From an uncultured Propionibacteriaceae bacterium (GTDB lineage: Bacteria; Actinomycetota; Actinomycetes; Propionibacteriales; Propionibacteriaceae), in NCBI GenBank assembly GCA_936924635.1, contig CAKZHP010000127.1:1-43203 (forward strand): DNA of 43,203 bases, written 5' to 3'. Below the pieces are notes generated by a model. The model was not told the origin of the DNA, searched no databases, and was given only the letters and a program-made list of their open reading frames with translations. Both the position numbers and the translations under genes were made by a program. Of this stretch, positions 31,935 through 39,652 are shown piece after piece. Every line of letters begins with the position of its first letter. Within the stretch, counting starts at the first letter, position 1.

Positions 31935-32824
31935 CAGTCTCCGGTGGTCTTCTTGCCGCGGCGCACGATCAGCGGGTCGGGCTCGCCCACCGCCTCGTGG
32001 TTCTTGCCCTCGTACTCGAACTTCGACAGGAAGAACCGCATCGCGTTGAGGCGGGCGCGCTTCTTGTCGTTCGACTTGATGGTGGTCCAGGGGGCCTGCT
32101 TGATGTCGGTGCGCGCGAACATGGCCTCCTTGGCGGCCGTGTACTCGTCCCAGCGGTCGAACGACTCCAGGTCCATCGGTGAGAGCTTCCAGCGGCGTAC
32201 GGGGTCGATCTGACGGATCGCGAACCGGGTGCGCTGCTCCTGCTGGGTGACGGAGAACCAGAGCTTCGTCAGCGAGATGCCGGCCTCGACCAGCATCTTC
32301 TCGAACGAGGGCACCTGGTTCATGAAGAGCTCGTACTCCTCGGGCGTGCAGAAGCCCATGACCTTCTCGACGTTGGCCCGGTTGTACCAGGAGCGGTCGA
32401 ACAGCACGATCTCACCGGCGGTGGGCAGGTGCTGCACGTAGCGCTGGAAGTACCACTGCCCCTTCTCCCGGTCCGACGGTGCGCTGAGCGCGACGACCCG
32501 TGCGGCGCGGGGGTTCAGGTGCTCGGTGAAGCGCTTGATGGTGCCACCCTTGCCCGCGGCGTCGCGCCCCTCGAAGATCACCACGTGCTTGAGGCCCTGG
32601 TCCTGGGTCCAGTACTGGAGCTTCAGCAGCTCGACCTGCAGCAGGTACTTCTGGTGGTCGTACTCCTCGCGCGTCATGCGCTCCTCGTACGGGAAGTCCT
32701 CCCGCCACGAGTCGACGGGCTCGCCGTCGGGGCCGACCAGGTCGGGGTCGGAGCCGTGCTCGTCGGTGCGCACCGAGTAGCCGTTGTCGATCATGCTCTG
32801 GATGAAGTCGTTCACTGCCGTCAC
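31934..32824 (-). CDS. ppk2: Polyphosphate kinase 2
   Basis: A 296-residue class I PPK2 enzyme, which moves phosphate between polyphosphate and nucleoside diphosphates. KHVVIFEGRDAAGKGGTIKRF holds Walker A (residues 86-95), HLNPRAARVVALSAPSDREKGQWYFQRY the conserved lid arginines, and EIVLFDRSWYNRANVEKVMGF Walker B. DPVRRWKLSPMDLESFDRWDEYTAAKEAMF is diagnostic of the family. GTG 32824 is chosen because TACCGT (32832-32837) lies 7 nt upstream on the coding strand, indicating leaderless translation; GTG 32815 is a possible later start. Coupled to thpR downstream. Confidence 0.95.
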   Translation of the reverse strand: MTAVNDFIQSMIDNGYSVRTDEHGSDPDLVGPDGEPVDSWREDFPYEERMTREEYDHQKYLLQVELLKLQYWTQDQGLKHVVIFEGRDAAGKGGTIKRFTEHLNPRAARVVALSAPSDREKGQWYFQRYVQHLPTAGEIVLFDRSWYNRANVEKVMGFCTPEEYELFMNQVPSFEKMLVEAGISLTKLWFSVTQQEQRTRFAIRQIDPVRRWKLSPMDLESFDRWDEYTAAKEAMFARTDIKQAPWTTIKSNDKKRARLNAMRFFLSKFEYEGKNHEAVGEPDPLIVRRGKKTTGD

Positions 32825-32939
32825 CCGGGTGACGGTAGCGGCAACCACACCGTGGCCGGAACAGAGTTGGTCAGGTGTTCACCCGGCGACGCGGCCGGCG
32901 CTCAGACGAGAGGGGCGAGGACGGGGGCCCGGCCTCGGC

Positions 32940-34061
32940 TCATGCCTGGGCGTCGTTGACCGCCGCAGGGATCGGGGGCGTGGCCGGCGGGCCGGGGACC
33001 CCCCGGGCGGCTTGCCACCCGGCGTTGACCATGGCCATGATGGGCACGGCGAACAGGGCGCCGGCGACGCCCATCAGCAGCGCGCCCACGGCGACGCCGA
33101 TGATGACGGCCCAGGGGTGGACGTTGACCGCCTTGCCCATGAGCAGGGGCTGCAGCACGTGGCTCTCGATCTGCATCACGCCGAGCACGATGGCGAGCAT
33201 GATCAGGCCCGACGTCCAGCCGTTGGTCACCAGGGCGAGCAGCACCGCGAGCGCTCCCGACAGCGTGGCGCCGATGATCGGGATGAAGGCCGACAGGAAG
33301 ACCAGCGCCATGATCGGCACCACCAGCGGCACCCCGAGGATCCAGGCGCCGATGCCGATGCCGACGGCGTCGACGGCAGCCACCACGACCTGCGTACGTG
33401 CGTAGCTCTCCATCGTGAACCAGGCGGCGTGGGCCGACCGGCGCACCGTGGCGCGGGCGTGGCGCGGGAAGAGGTTCACGACCCAGCGCCAGATCCCGCT
33501 GCCGTCGGCGAGGAAGAAGAGGGCGGTGACGATCGCCAGCAACGCGCCGACGAGCACGGCGGCGGCGTTGCCGCCGAGGGCGATCGCATACCCGGCCACG
33601 CCGGAGGTGTTGTTGCCGAGCCACTCACGGGCCTGGGCGAGCACGTCGGGGAAGGCACCGTCGAACCGGCCGGCGGAGATCTGCGACACCCACTGCTCCA
33701 GCTGGGACAGCCCGGCCACGGTCGCGTCCCGCAACGCGGAGAACCCGGAGCTGAACTGGTTGCCGACGAAGAAGAGAACCCCGGTGATCGCGCCGAGCAC
33801 GAGAAGGAGCCAGATGGCGGCGTGCAGGTAGGAGGAGCCGCCCATCCGGCGCCGGGACAGGCGCACCAGCGGGGCCAGCAGCGCCGTGATCAGCAGCCCC
33901 ACCGCGAGTGGGACGATGATCTCGGCGGTCAGCTCGATCATGTGGATGATCCCCCAGGCCGCCAGGCCGATACCGACCAGACGCCAGGCGATGGCACCCA
34001 CGGCTCTGAACGTGCCTGGGACGTGCTCGGTCTCGGCGTCCTCGGTGTGCGGCAACGACAT
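32940..34061 (-). CDS. AI-2E family transporter (putative permease)
   Basis: A 373-residue integral membrane protein of the AI-2E/PerM family with about eight helices. The large periplasmic loop (FSSGFSALRDATVAGLSQLEQWV...) follows the third helix, and the conserved late blocks IIGATLSGALAVLLALVTNG and QIESHVLQPLLMGKAVNVHPWAVIIGVAVGALLMGVAGALFAVP are present. Despite the name, members include Na/H antiporters and exporters, so the substrate is open. ATG 34061 is chosen because TAGGAT (34069-34074) lies 7 nt upstream. The 115 nt to ppk2 hold nothing recognisable. Confidence 0.9.
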   Translation of the reverse strand: MSLPHTEDAETEHVPGTFRAVGAIAWRLVGIGLAAWGIIHMIELTAEIIVPLAVGLLITALLAPLVRLSRRRMGGSSYLHAAIWLLLVLGAITGVLFFVGNQFSSGFSALRDATVAGLSQLEQWVSQISAGRFDGAFPDVLAQAREWLGNNTSGVAGYAIALGGNAAAVLVGALLAIVTALFFLADGSGIWRWVVNLFPRHARATVRRSAHAAWFTMESYARTQVVVAAVDAVGIGIGAWILGVPLVVPIMALVFLSAFIPIIGATLSGALAVLLALVTNGWTSGLIMLAIVLGVMQIESHVLQPLLMGKAVNVHPWAVIIGVAVGALLMGVAGALFAVPIMAMVNAGWQAARGVPGPPATPPIPAAVNDAQA

Positions 34062-34125
34062 GGGCGTGATCCTAGGGCCCGGCACCGACAGATCTTCGCG
34101 CCGGGCCCCCGGGGTCGTGCTCGCG

Positions 34126-34605
34126 TCAGATCGTGCCGGCGTCGTACCGCTGCCGAGCGGTGTCCATGGGCGCGCCGATCGGGACGCACGCGGTGGCCTT
34201 CGCGAGTCCGGTGGGCGGCATCGCGACGTACACGGACTCGGCGGCCGCGACCTCGTACGTCTCGTGCCAGATGCCGACGGCGCCGGCGGCCCGGCGCGCC
34301 ATCTTGTTGTACGCCCGCCACGCCGGCCGGTGGGTCGCCTCTGGGTCGCTGGCGTAGTCGTACAGCTTCTCGTGGCTCGACCAGTACTGCACCACCGTGA
34401 GGCCGCGCTCCCCCAGCAGGAGGCGGTAGCCGAGCAGACCCTGGCTCGGGTCCTTCATCAGCTCGCTGAGCATGCGCGGCATGGCGACCAAGACCGGGAG
34501 CCACAGGTCAGGTCGCCACCAATGGTTGAACCGCATGCCGATGAGGAACACGACGAGCTCGCTGGTGTGCTGATGGGTCATCCGGCCTGCGTGGACGGCA
34601 GTCAT
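34126..34605 (-). CDS. DUF4188 domain-containing protein
   Basis: A 159-residue protein matching DUF4188 (dimeric alpha/beta barrel, aldoxime-dehydratase-like fold): VVFLIGMRFNHWWRPDLWLPVLVAMPRMLSEL, VVQYWSSHEKLYDYA, HRPAWRAYNK and GIWHETYEVAAAESVYVAMPPTGLAKA. Function is not established; some relatives are suspected haem proteins or monooxygenases. ATG 34605 has GAAGGAG 4 nt upstream. It is divergent from a MerR-type regulator across a symmetric operator-like sequence, so it is probably the regulator's target. Confidence 0.87.
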   Translation of the reverse strand: MTAVHAGRMTHQHTSELVVFLIGMRFNHWWRPDLWLPVLVAMPRMLSELMKDPSQGLLGYRLLLGERGLTVVQYWSSHEKLYDYASDPEATHRPAWRAYNKMARRAAGAVGIWHETYEVAAAESVYVAMPPTGLAKATACVPIGAPMDTARQRYDAGTI

Positions 34606-34616
34606 GAAGCTCCTTC

Positions 34617-34654
34617 GATAGTGTCGGTATCCAATATTGGACAGCACTACTATC
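34617..34654. promoter_or_regulatory. 38-bp dyad between DUF4188 and merR genes
   Basis: Two nested inverted repeats share the same centre (34635.5): the outer arms GATAGT (34617-34622) and ACTATC (34649-34654), and the inner perfect palindrome CCAATATTGG (34631-34640). TACTAT (34648-34653) may be the -10 for the plus-strand regulator gene, and the mirror CACTAT on the minus strand the -10 for the DUF4188 gene. This suits a MerR-family dimer controlling both promoters. Confidence 0.65.
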
Positions 34655-34675
34655 GAGCTGGTCAAGGGGGTGGGC

Positions 34676-35272
34676 ATGAAGATGTCGGAGCTGTCGCAGG
34701 CGAGCGGCGTGCCGGTGGCGACGATCAAGTTCTACCTGCGCGAGCAGCTGCTGCCCGAGGGTGTGCGCACCAGTGCCACGCAGGCGCAGTACGACGAGTC
34801 GCACCTGTCGCGGCTCCGCCTGGTACGGGCGCTGCTCGGCACCGGCGGGCTGTCGGTGGCGGAGGCCCGCCGGGTGCTCGACCAGGTCGACGGTCCCCCA
34901 CTGCCGCCCGCGATGCTGCTGGGCGCGGCCCACGACATCGTGATCCCGACGTCGACGCGGACCGCCCACCCCAGGGCCGACGCCGCGATGGAGCGGTGGG
35001 GCTGGAAGCAGGAGTGCGGACCGTCGGTCCTGGCGGCTCTCGAGGAGGCCCTGGCGGCCGTCGACGCCGCCGGGCTGGAGCTCACGGACGAGCAGCTCGA
35101 CGTGTACGCCCAGGCGATGCTCGACGTCGCCCGCTCGGAGATCGCCGCTGCCCCCGAGGCTCCCGACGAGGCGGTGCGGTACGTGGTGCTGGGCACGGTG
35201 CTCGTCGAGCCCCTCCTGCTGGCCCTGCGCCGGATCGCGCAGCAGCACGCGACGGTGGAGAGGTACGGCTGA
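34676..35272 (+). CDS. MerR family transcriptional regulator
   Basis: A 198-residue regulator. The N-terminal winged helix MKMSELSQASGVPVATIKFYLREQLLPEGVRTSATQAQYDESHLSRLRLVRALL is MerR-type (MKMSELS-x-x-SGV-x-x-x-TIKFYLRE). The C-terminal region is helical (ALEEALAAVDAAGLELTDEQLDVYAQAMLDVARSEI) with no metal-binding Cys pair, so it probably senses an organic ligand. ATG 34676 has AAGGGGG 5 nt upstream. It likely binds the shared dyad and controls itself and DUF4188. Confidence 0.88.
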   Translation: MKMSELSQASGVPVATIKFYLREQLLPEGVRTSATQAQYDESHLSRLRLVRALLGTGGLSVAEARRVLDQVDGPPLPPAMLLGAAHDIVIPTSTRTAHPRADAAMERWGWKQECGPSVLAALEEALAAVDAAGLELTDEQLDVYAQAMLDVARSEIAAAPEAPDEAVRYVVLGTVLVEPLLLALRRIAQQHATVERYG

Positions 35273-35337
35273 GACGACCCGGTGGCCTCGACCTGAGAAT
35301 GGCCCACCGAGCGGGCCGCCGTGGCTACGGTGACCTT

Positions 35338-35694
35338 ATGACCGGTTCCGCGATCGGTGGCCCGTACGACGCAGACGAGGGCCCCCTGCCCGAGCAGGCA
35401 AGCATCCTGCAGCTCGGCTACGGAGAGCACGAGTGGCTTGAAGACTCCGACACCGAGATCGGTGACGAGGAGTTCTTCGAGGAGCAGGCACGGCAGCTGG
35501 CGACGCGAGACTGTGTCGATGTCAGCGACCAGGCCGATCTCCGGGGCCGCGTCGGCACCTGGCTCGGCATCGACTCCGTGGCAGACCTGCGGGACGCGAT
35601 CACCGAGGAGTACGGGGACTGCTTCGACGACTGGGACTCGACGACCACCCGGGCATGGTCGACGAGCCGGTACGGAAGCTCAAAGCCCTCTTGA
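35338..35694 (+). CDS. Acidic hypothetical protein, probably frameshifted near its C-terminus
   Basis: The frame encodes 118 residues, very acidic (LEDSDTEIGDEEFFEEQ; ITEEYGDCFDDWDS), with no recognised domain. ATG 35338 has TACGGT (35326-35331) 6 nt upstream. After about residue 100 the reading (STTTRAWSTSRYGSSKPS) loses protein-like codon use, while another frame beginning there continues with strongly G/C-ending codons to 35789. A one-base shift near 35630-35642 would give a single protein of about 150 residues. A real disruption and a sequence error cannot be told apart here. Confidence 0.5.
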   Translation: MTGSAIGGPYDADEGPLPEQASILQLGYGEHEWLEDSDTEIGDEEFFEEQARQLATRDCVDVSDQADLRGRVGTWLGIDSVADLRDAITEEYGDCFDDWDSTTTRAWSTSRYGSSKPS

Positions 35695-35789
35695 CCGACC
35701 GGAGCTGGCGCCTCGTGCATGCCCAGGTGTCCACCTTCGAGGGCATCCACAACGACACCACCCTGCTGGCCTGGTGCGAGCCTGAGTGA
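35655..35789 (+). other. Out-of-frame continuation of the preceding acidic protein
   Basis: From about 35638 this frame reads LDDHPGMVDEPVRKLKALLTDRSWRLVHAQ, then VSTFEGIHNDTTLLAWCEPE, and stops at 35787-35789. Third codon positions are almost all G or C, as in neighbouring genes. There is no Shine-Dalgarno at ATG 35655, so it is more likely the lost C-terminus of the gene at 35338 than an independent gene of 44 residues. Confidence 0.5.
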
Positions 35790-35806
35790 CCGGCGCCCAG
35801 CACGTG

Positions 35807-36007
35807 TCAACGAGGAGCGCTGCGTAGCCGCTGCATGACCCGCCGGTGCAGACGTACGCCCAGTGGTCGGCGCGGTGCCGGGTCCGGCAGGCCGGCGAGA
35901 CGCGCAGCGACGTTGTCGAGCAGCTCCTCCAGCAGCTTCTCGTAGATGCCGATCAGGTTGGATTTGGTGGCGACACCAGTCCCTTCGTCAAGCATCCGAT
36001 CGTGCAC
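35807..36007 (-). CDS. Small hypothetical protein
   Basis: A 66-residue protein (LIGIYEKLLEELLDNVAARLAGLPDP, then a basic tail RRPLGVRLHRRVMQRLRSAPR), probably an amphipathic helix plus basic tail. GTG 36007 has TAGAGT (36013-36018) 5 nt upstream on the coding strand; ATG 35995 is an internal alternative. I recognise no family. It converges on the frameshifted acidic gene. The 245 nt from here to the tRNA contain a terminator and no gene. Confidence 0.45.
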   Translation of the reverse strand: MHDRMLDEGTGVATKSNLIGIYEKLLEELLDNVAARLAGLPDPAPRRPLGVRLHRRVMQRLRSAPR

Positions 36008-36121
36008 TGGCCACTCTAAGGTCGGGTGCCGGGCGCGTTCAGCAGGCGCTTCCGCACGGTAGCCCGCCCAAGCTGGGTTGACCGCATCTCCTGGTGATCG
36101 CGGTACCGTTCAGGCAAGCGA

Positions 36122-36153
36122 AAGGCCCCGACACCGCGTGGTGTCGGGGCCTT
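36122..36153 (-). terminator. Strong hairpin terminator downstream of tRNA-Pro
   Basis: AAGGCCCCGACACC (36122-36135) pairs perfectly with GGTGTCGGGGCCTT (36140-36153) around a GCGT loop: 14 bp. On the minus strand the stem is followed by TTTCGCTT, a short T-rich tail. It lies about 100 nt after the tRNA-Pro gene in the tRNA's direction. Confidence 0.8.
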
Positions 36154-36253
36154 CTGCTGATCTTGCGGTGGCTCCAGCGGTGACATCGGTCCGATTCGGA
36201 CCTCGCTCACTGCCTTGGTGACCGCGCTTCCGCTGGGAGTACAGCGGATTCTG

Positions 36254-36327
<74 letters not shown>

Positions 36328-36444
36328 ATGTTCAGTTGTCGGCCCCCGTACGGGAGCCCGGTGCGCTCGGCACCGAGGGATGACTCTACTACGTGGATGC
36401 CCTCGCTGCTCAACCCGACTGGTGCGCCCAGGTAGCGTGTCGGC

Positions 36445-37314
36445 GTGCATCGCCGGGGGGTCTGTGTCGTGGGTCTGCTGCTGACGGCATGTACGGCGGC
36501 GCCACCAACGCCGAGCTCTGCTCCTCCGACGTCCTCGTCCACGGCCACCGCGCCGACCAGCGGGCCCTCCACCGCGCCGGCCTCCCCCACTCCCAGCGCG
36601 TCTGCCACCCCGACCCCTAGCACGACGCCCACCGGCTGGCAGCCGGCCGCGGCGGGCGTCGACGTACGTGACGTCGCCGCCACCGTCGCGGGCCGCTCCA
36701 CGCAGGCAACCGTGGTGCGCATGGACCCGAGGCAGGTGCGGCTGCGGGTGGCGTACACGCCGGGTCAGGCCCAGTTCATCGACCGCTGGGCCGACGCGAA
36801 CCCGAAGGCTCTGGTGACGTTCAACGGCGGGTACTTCGATCCCGACGCGAAGGTGATCGGCGTGCTGGTCGCCGACGGCCAGGCGTACGGCGCGTCGCTG
36901 CAGGGGTACGGCGGGATGCTCACCGCCGACGCGTCCGGCGTGATCGACGTGCGGTCGTTGCGCACGAAGCCGTACTCCGCCGGCGAGAAGCTCACCGCCG
37001 CCCTGCAGTGCTACCCCGTGCTGGTGATGCCGGGCGGGGTCAGCTCGACGCTGGCCAACGACAACGGGGCGCGGGCGCGGCGTACGGTCGTCGCGATCGA
37101 CCGCTCCGGCCGCTTCCTGGTAATCGCCATCACCGATCCGCTGACGCTCACCGAGTCGAGCGCTTGGCTGCTCGCCTCCGGGTTGCAGGTCGACCGGGCG
37201 CTGAACCTCGACGGCGGCCCCTCGACGGGGGTCCTGGTGCGTACGCCTTCCATGAACCGGACCGTGCCTGCGCTGAGTCCGTTGCCGTTCGTCGTGTACG
37301 TCGAGGCGCGCTAG
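36445..37314 (+). CDS. Phosphodiester glycosidase family (NAGPA domain) lipoprotein
   Basis: A 289-residue exported protein. GTG 36445 starts a short lipoprotein signal (MHRRGVCVVGLLLTAC; lipobox LLTAC), followed by about 45 residues of Ser/Thr/Pro/Ala linker. The NAGPA (DUF2233) domain shows LVTFNGGYFDPDAKVIGVLVADGQ, VVAIDRSGRFLVIAITDPLTL and RALNLDGGPSTGVLV; the last is the signature of N-acetylglucosamine-1-phosphodiester glycosidase. It probably trims phosphodiester-linked sugars on the cell surface. TAGCGT (36433-36438) lies 6 nt upstream (leaderless). Confidence 0.88.
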   Translation: MHRRGVCVVGLLLTACTAAPPTPSSAPPTSSSTATAPTSGPSTAPASPTPSASATPTPSTTPTGWQPAAAGVDVRDVAATVAGRSTQATVVRMDPRQVRLRVAYTPGQAQFIDRWADANPKALVTFNGGYFDPDAKVIGVLVADGQAYGASLQGYGGMLTADASGVIDVRSLRTKPYSAGEKLTAALQCYPVLVMPGGVSSTLANDNGARARRTVVAIDRSGRFLVIAITDPLTLTESSAWLLASGLQVDRALNLDGGPSTGVLVRTPSMNRTVPALSPLPFVVYVEAR

Positions 37315-37358
37315 CGCCACCCCACGTCGACGCCGCTGCAGTCCGGTAGCGTCCGGCC

Positions 37359-37985
37359 ATGGCGACCACCGACCCTGGCCACGTCGAGATCAAGGCACTC
37401 GATGAGGCCACCTGGCCCTTGTTCGATGCCTTGGTCCAGCGTCACAACGGGATCTTCGGCGGGTGCTGGTGCACCTGGTTCCACCCGGACTGCGCAGAGA
37501 AGGGGCAGTCGTACGAGGGGAACCGCGCCCTGAAGAAGCGGCTGGTCGAGGACGGGACGGCGCACGCCGCGCTCGTCGTACGTGAGGGGGATGACGGCGA
37601 GGAAGCCATTGCCTGGGCGGAGTTCGGCACTCCTGCGGAGCTGCCCAACATCCACCACAAGAAGCAGTACCTCAGCGACCTGGCTGCCGCCGACGAGGTG
37701 GAGCCGGACTACCGGATCACGTGCATCTTCGTGGACAAGCGGTTCCGGGGGCACGGTCTGGTGACCGTTGCCCTTCAGGATGCGCTCGACATGATCGCCC
37801 GGGCCGGTGGCGGCGTGGTCGAGGGCTACCCGCACATCCCTCGCACCGACAGACCGACGTCCTCGTCGTTCTTCTACAACGGCACCCGTTCGGTGTACGA
37901 GCGCGCGGGGTTCGAGTTCATCCGTGCCAAGGGCCAGCGCAACACGGTCATGCGCCGAGTCGTGGCGTCAGCCAGCGCGACATGA
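37359..37985 (+). CDS. GNAT family N-acetyltransferase
   Basis: A 208-residue GNAT-type acetyltransferase. GGCWCTWFHP near residue 35 belongs to a subfamily with a Cys-rich N-terminal block. The acetyl-CoA motif is ITCIFVDKRFRGHGLVTVALQDALDMIARAGGGVVEGYP (residues about 117-155), and SSFFYNGTRSVYERAGFEFIR is the usual C-terminal block. The substrate is unknown. TAGCGT (37347-37352) lies 6 nt before ATG 37359. The 3' end runs into a repeat region shared with der. Confidence 0.88.
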   Translation: MATTDPGHVEIKALDEATWPLFDALVQRHNGIFGGCWCTWFHPDCAEKGQSYEGNRALKKRLVEDGTAHAALVVREGDDGEEAIAWAEFGTPAELPNIHHKKQYLSDLAAADEVEPDYRITCIFVDKRFRGHGLVTVALQDALDMIARAGGGVVEGYPHIPRTDRPTSSSFFYNGTRSVYERAGFEFIRAKGQRNTVMRRVVASASAT

Positions 37986-38040
37986 GCCGGGTGGCTGCGC
38001 TTGAGCGGGCTGGACGTCCTGACCCGCTTCGCTCAGTCAG

Positions 38041-38123
38041 CCCTGGTTTCGACGCGCCTCGTCCTCGTTCCTCGGACGACGCTTGCTCAACCAGCGGATC
38101 ACTCGGACGATGCTTGCTCGACC
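38041..38123. repeat. REP-like palindromic element, copy 2, plus a partial third copy
   Basis: The main copy is 38041-38097: GGTTTCGACGC (38045-38055) and GCTTGCTCAACCAGCGG (38081-38097) match copy 1 at 27396-27452. The inner stem differs (TCGTCC 38059-38064 with GGACGA 38074-38079), showing compensatory change. A right-half duplicate (CGGACGATGCTTGCTCGACC) follows at 38104-38123. Just upstream another imperfect inverted repeat (GAGCGGG near 38003 and CCCGCTTCGCTC near 38022) is present. It lies between the convergent GNAT and der genes. Confidence 0.7.
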
Positions 38124-38127
38124 TGCG

Positions 38128-39477
38128 CTACTTGGAGCGCTTCTCCCGGGCCCTCACCTCGACGTGGACGGGGCTGCCCCGGAAGCCGAAGTCCTCGCGC
38201 AGGCGGCGCTCGATGAACCGCACGTACGGCTGGTCCATCTGGCCGCTGGTGAACAGCGCGAAGGTCGGCGGGCAGCTGTGGGCCTGGGTGCCGAAGAGGA
38301 TGCGCGGCTGCTTGCCGCCCCGCACCGGGTGCGGGTGGGCGGCGGCGACGCGGCCCAGGAACGCGTTCAGCTTGCCGGTGGAGACCCGGGTCTCCCAACC
38401 CTCCAGGGCCTCCTCGATGGCCTTCGCCAGCTTCACCACGTTGCGCCCCGTGAGCGCCGAGATGTTCACGGTCGGCGCCCAGGCGACGTGCCCGAGGTCG
38501 CGCTCCACCTCGCGCTCCAGGTAGCGGCGGCGCTCCTCGTCGGTGAGGTCCCACTTGTTGTACGCGACCACCATCGCGCGGCCCGCCTCTTCGACCATGT
38601 CGAGGATGCGCAGGTCCTGCTCGGTGATCGGCTCCGACGCGTCGATCACCACGACGCACACCTCGGCGCGCTCGATGGCCGACTGGGTGCGCAGGAACGC
38701 GTAGTACTCGTGCCCGCTGGACTCCTTCACCCGCCGCCGGATGCCGGCGGTGTCGACGAACTGGTACGTCGTCCCGTCCATCTCGACCAGCTCGTCGACC
38801 GGGTCGACGGTGGTGCCCGCGACGTTGTCGACCACCGACCGCTCGCTGCCCGTGAGCCGGTTCAGCAGCGACGACTTGCCCGCGTTCGGGCGGCCGACGA
38901 TCGCGATGCGGCGGGGGCCCGTACGCGCCTCGAAGCTCTCCCGCGGCGCCTCGGGCAGGGCGTCCAGCACGGCGTCCAGCAGGTCTCCGGACCCGCGGCC
39001 GTGCAGCGCCGACACCGGGTACGGCTCCCCCAGCCCGAGGTTCCACATGGAGGCGGCCTCGGCCTCCGTGCGCGGGTCGTCGACCTTGTTCGCCGTCAGC
39101 ACCACGGGCTTCTTGGAGCGCCGCAGCACCTGCACGACCGCCTCGTCCTCGTCGGTGGTGCCCACGGTCGCATCGACGACGAACAGCACCGCGTCGGCCG
39201 CCGCGATCGCGATCTCCGCCTGCTCGGCGATCTGCCCGGCGAGCCCCTTGGCGTCGGAGACCCAGCCGCCGGTGTCGACGATCGTGAACTCACGTCCGGC
39301 CCACTCGGCGTCGTACGAGACCCGGTCGCGCGTCACCCCGGGCACGTCCTGCACCACCGCCTCCCGGCGGCCCAGGATGCGGTTGACGAGGGTCGACTTG
39401 CCCACGTTGGGCCGCCCGACGACGGCCAGCACGGGGCGCTCCGGCACGGCGGGCGTCTCGGTCACGGGGTCGGTCAT
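38128..39477 (-). CDS. der: Ribosome biogenesis GTPase Der (EngA)
   Basis: A 449-residue tandem GTPase essential for 50S maturation. First G domain: VVGRPNVGKSTLVNRILG (G1), DTGGW (G3), TANKVD (G4). Second: IVGRPNAGKSSLLNRLTGSERS (G1), DTAGIRRR (G3), YNKWDL (G4). The C-terminal KH-like domain ends FRGSPVHVEVRAREKRSK. ATG 39477 has GGAGG 6 nt upstream; a -10-like TAGACT (39520-39525) suggests its own promoter in the 157-nt gap after cmk. The 3' end abuts the REP-like repeat. Confidence 0.97.
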   Translation of the reverse strand: MTDPVTETPAVPERPVLAVVGRPNVGKSTLVNRILGRREAVVQDVPGVTRDRVSYDAEWAGREFTIVDTGGWVSDAKGLAGQIAEQAEIAIAAADAVLFVVDATVGTTDEDEAVVQVLRRSKKPVVLTANKVDDPRTEAEAASMWNLGLGEPYPVSALHGRGSGDLLDAVLDALPEAPRESFEARTGPRRIAIVGRPNAGKSSLLNRLTGSERSVVDNVAGTTVDPVDELVEMDGTTYQFVDTAGIRRRVKESSGHEYYAFLRTQSAIERAEVCVVVIDASEPITEQDLRILDMVEEAGRAMVVAYNKWDLTDEERRRYLEREVERDLGHVAWAPTVNISALTGRNVVKLAKAIEEALEGWETRVSTGKLNAFLGRVAAAHPHPVRGGKQPRILFGTQAHSCPPTFALFTSGQMDQPYVRFIERRLREDFGFRGSPVHVEVRAREKRSK

Positions 39478-39620
39478 GGGGGTCCTCCAGGTCGGCCCGG
39501 CACGGCACCGGGACGCGCCAGTCTATCTGCCGGGCCAGCCTCGCTGACGTACGGGTCGGGGCCGGTCCGCCGCCGGGGGCGCGTCAGGATCGAGCGACGG
39601 CACGCGCGTAGGGCTGGCGC

Positions 39621-39649
39621 GTTCACCGGTTCCCGGCTGCCGGGTGAAC
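39621..39649 (-). terminator. Hairpin after cmk, weak terminator candidate
   Basis: GTTCACC (39621-39627) pairs with GGTGAAC (39643-39649), with an alternative inner pairing CCCGG (39632-39636) and CCGGG (39640-39644). It lies 3 nt beyond the cmk stop, before the der promoter, so it could limit read-through from cmk into der. Confidence 0.4.
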
Positions 39650-39652
39650 CCG

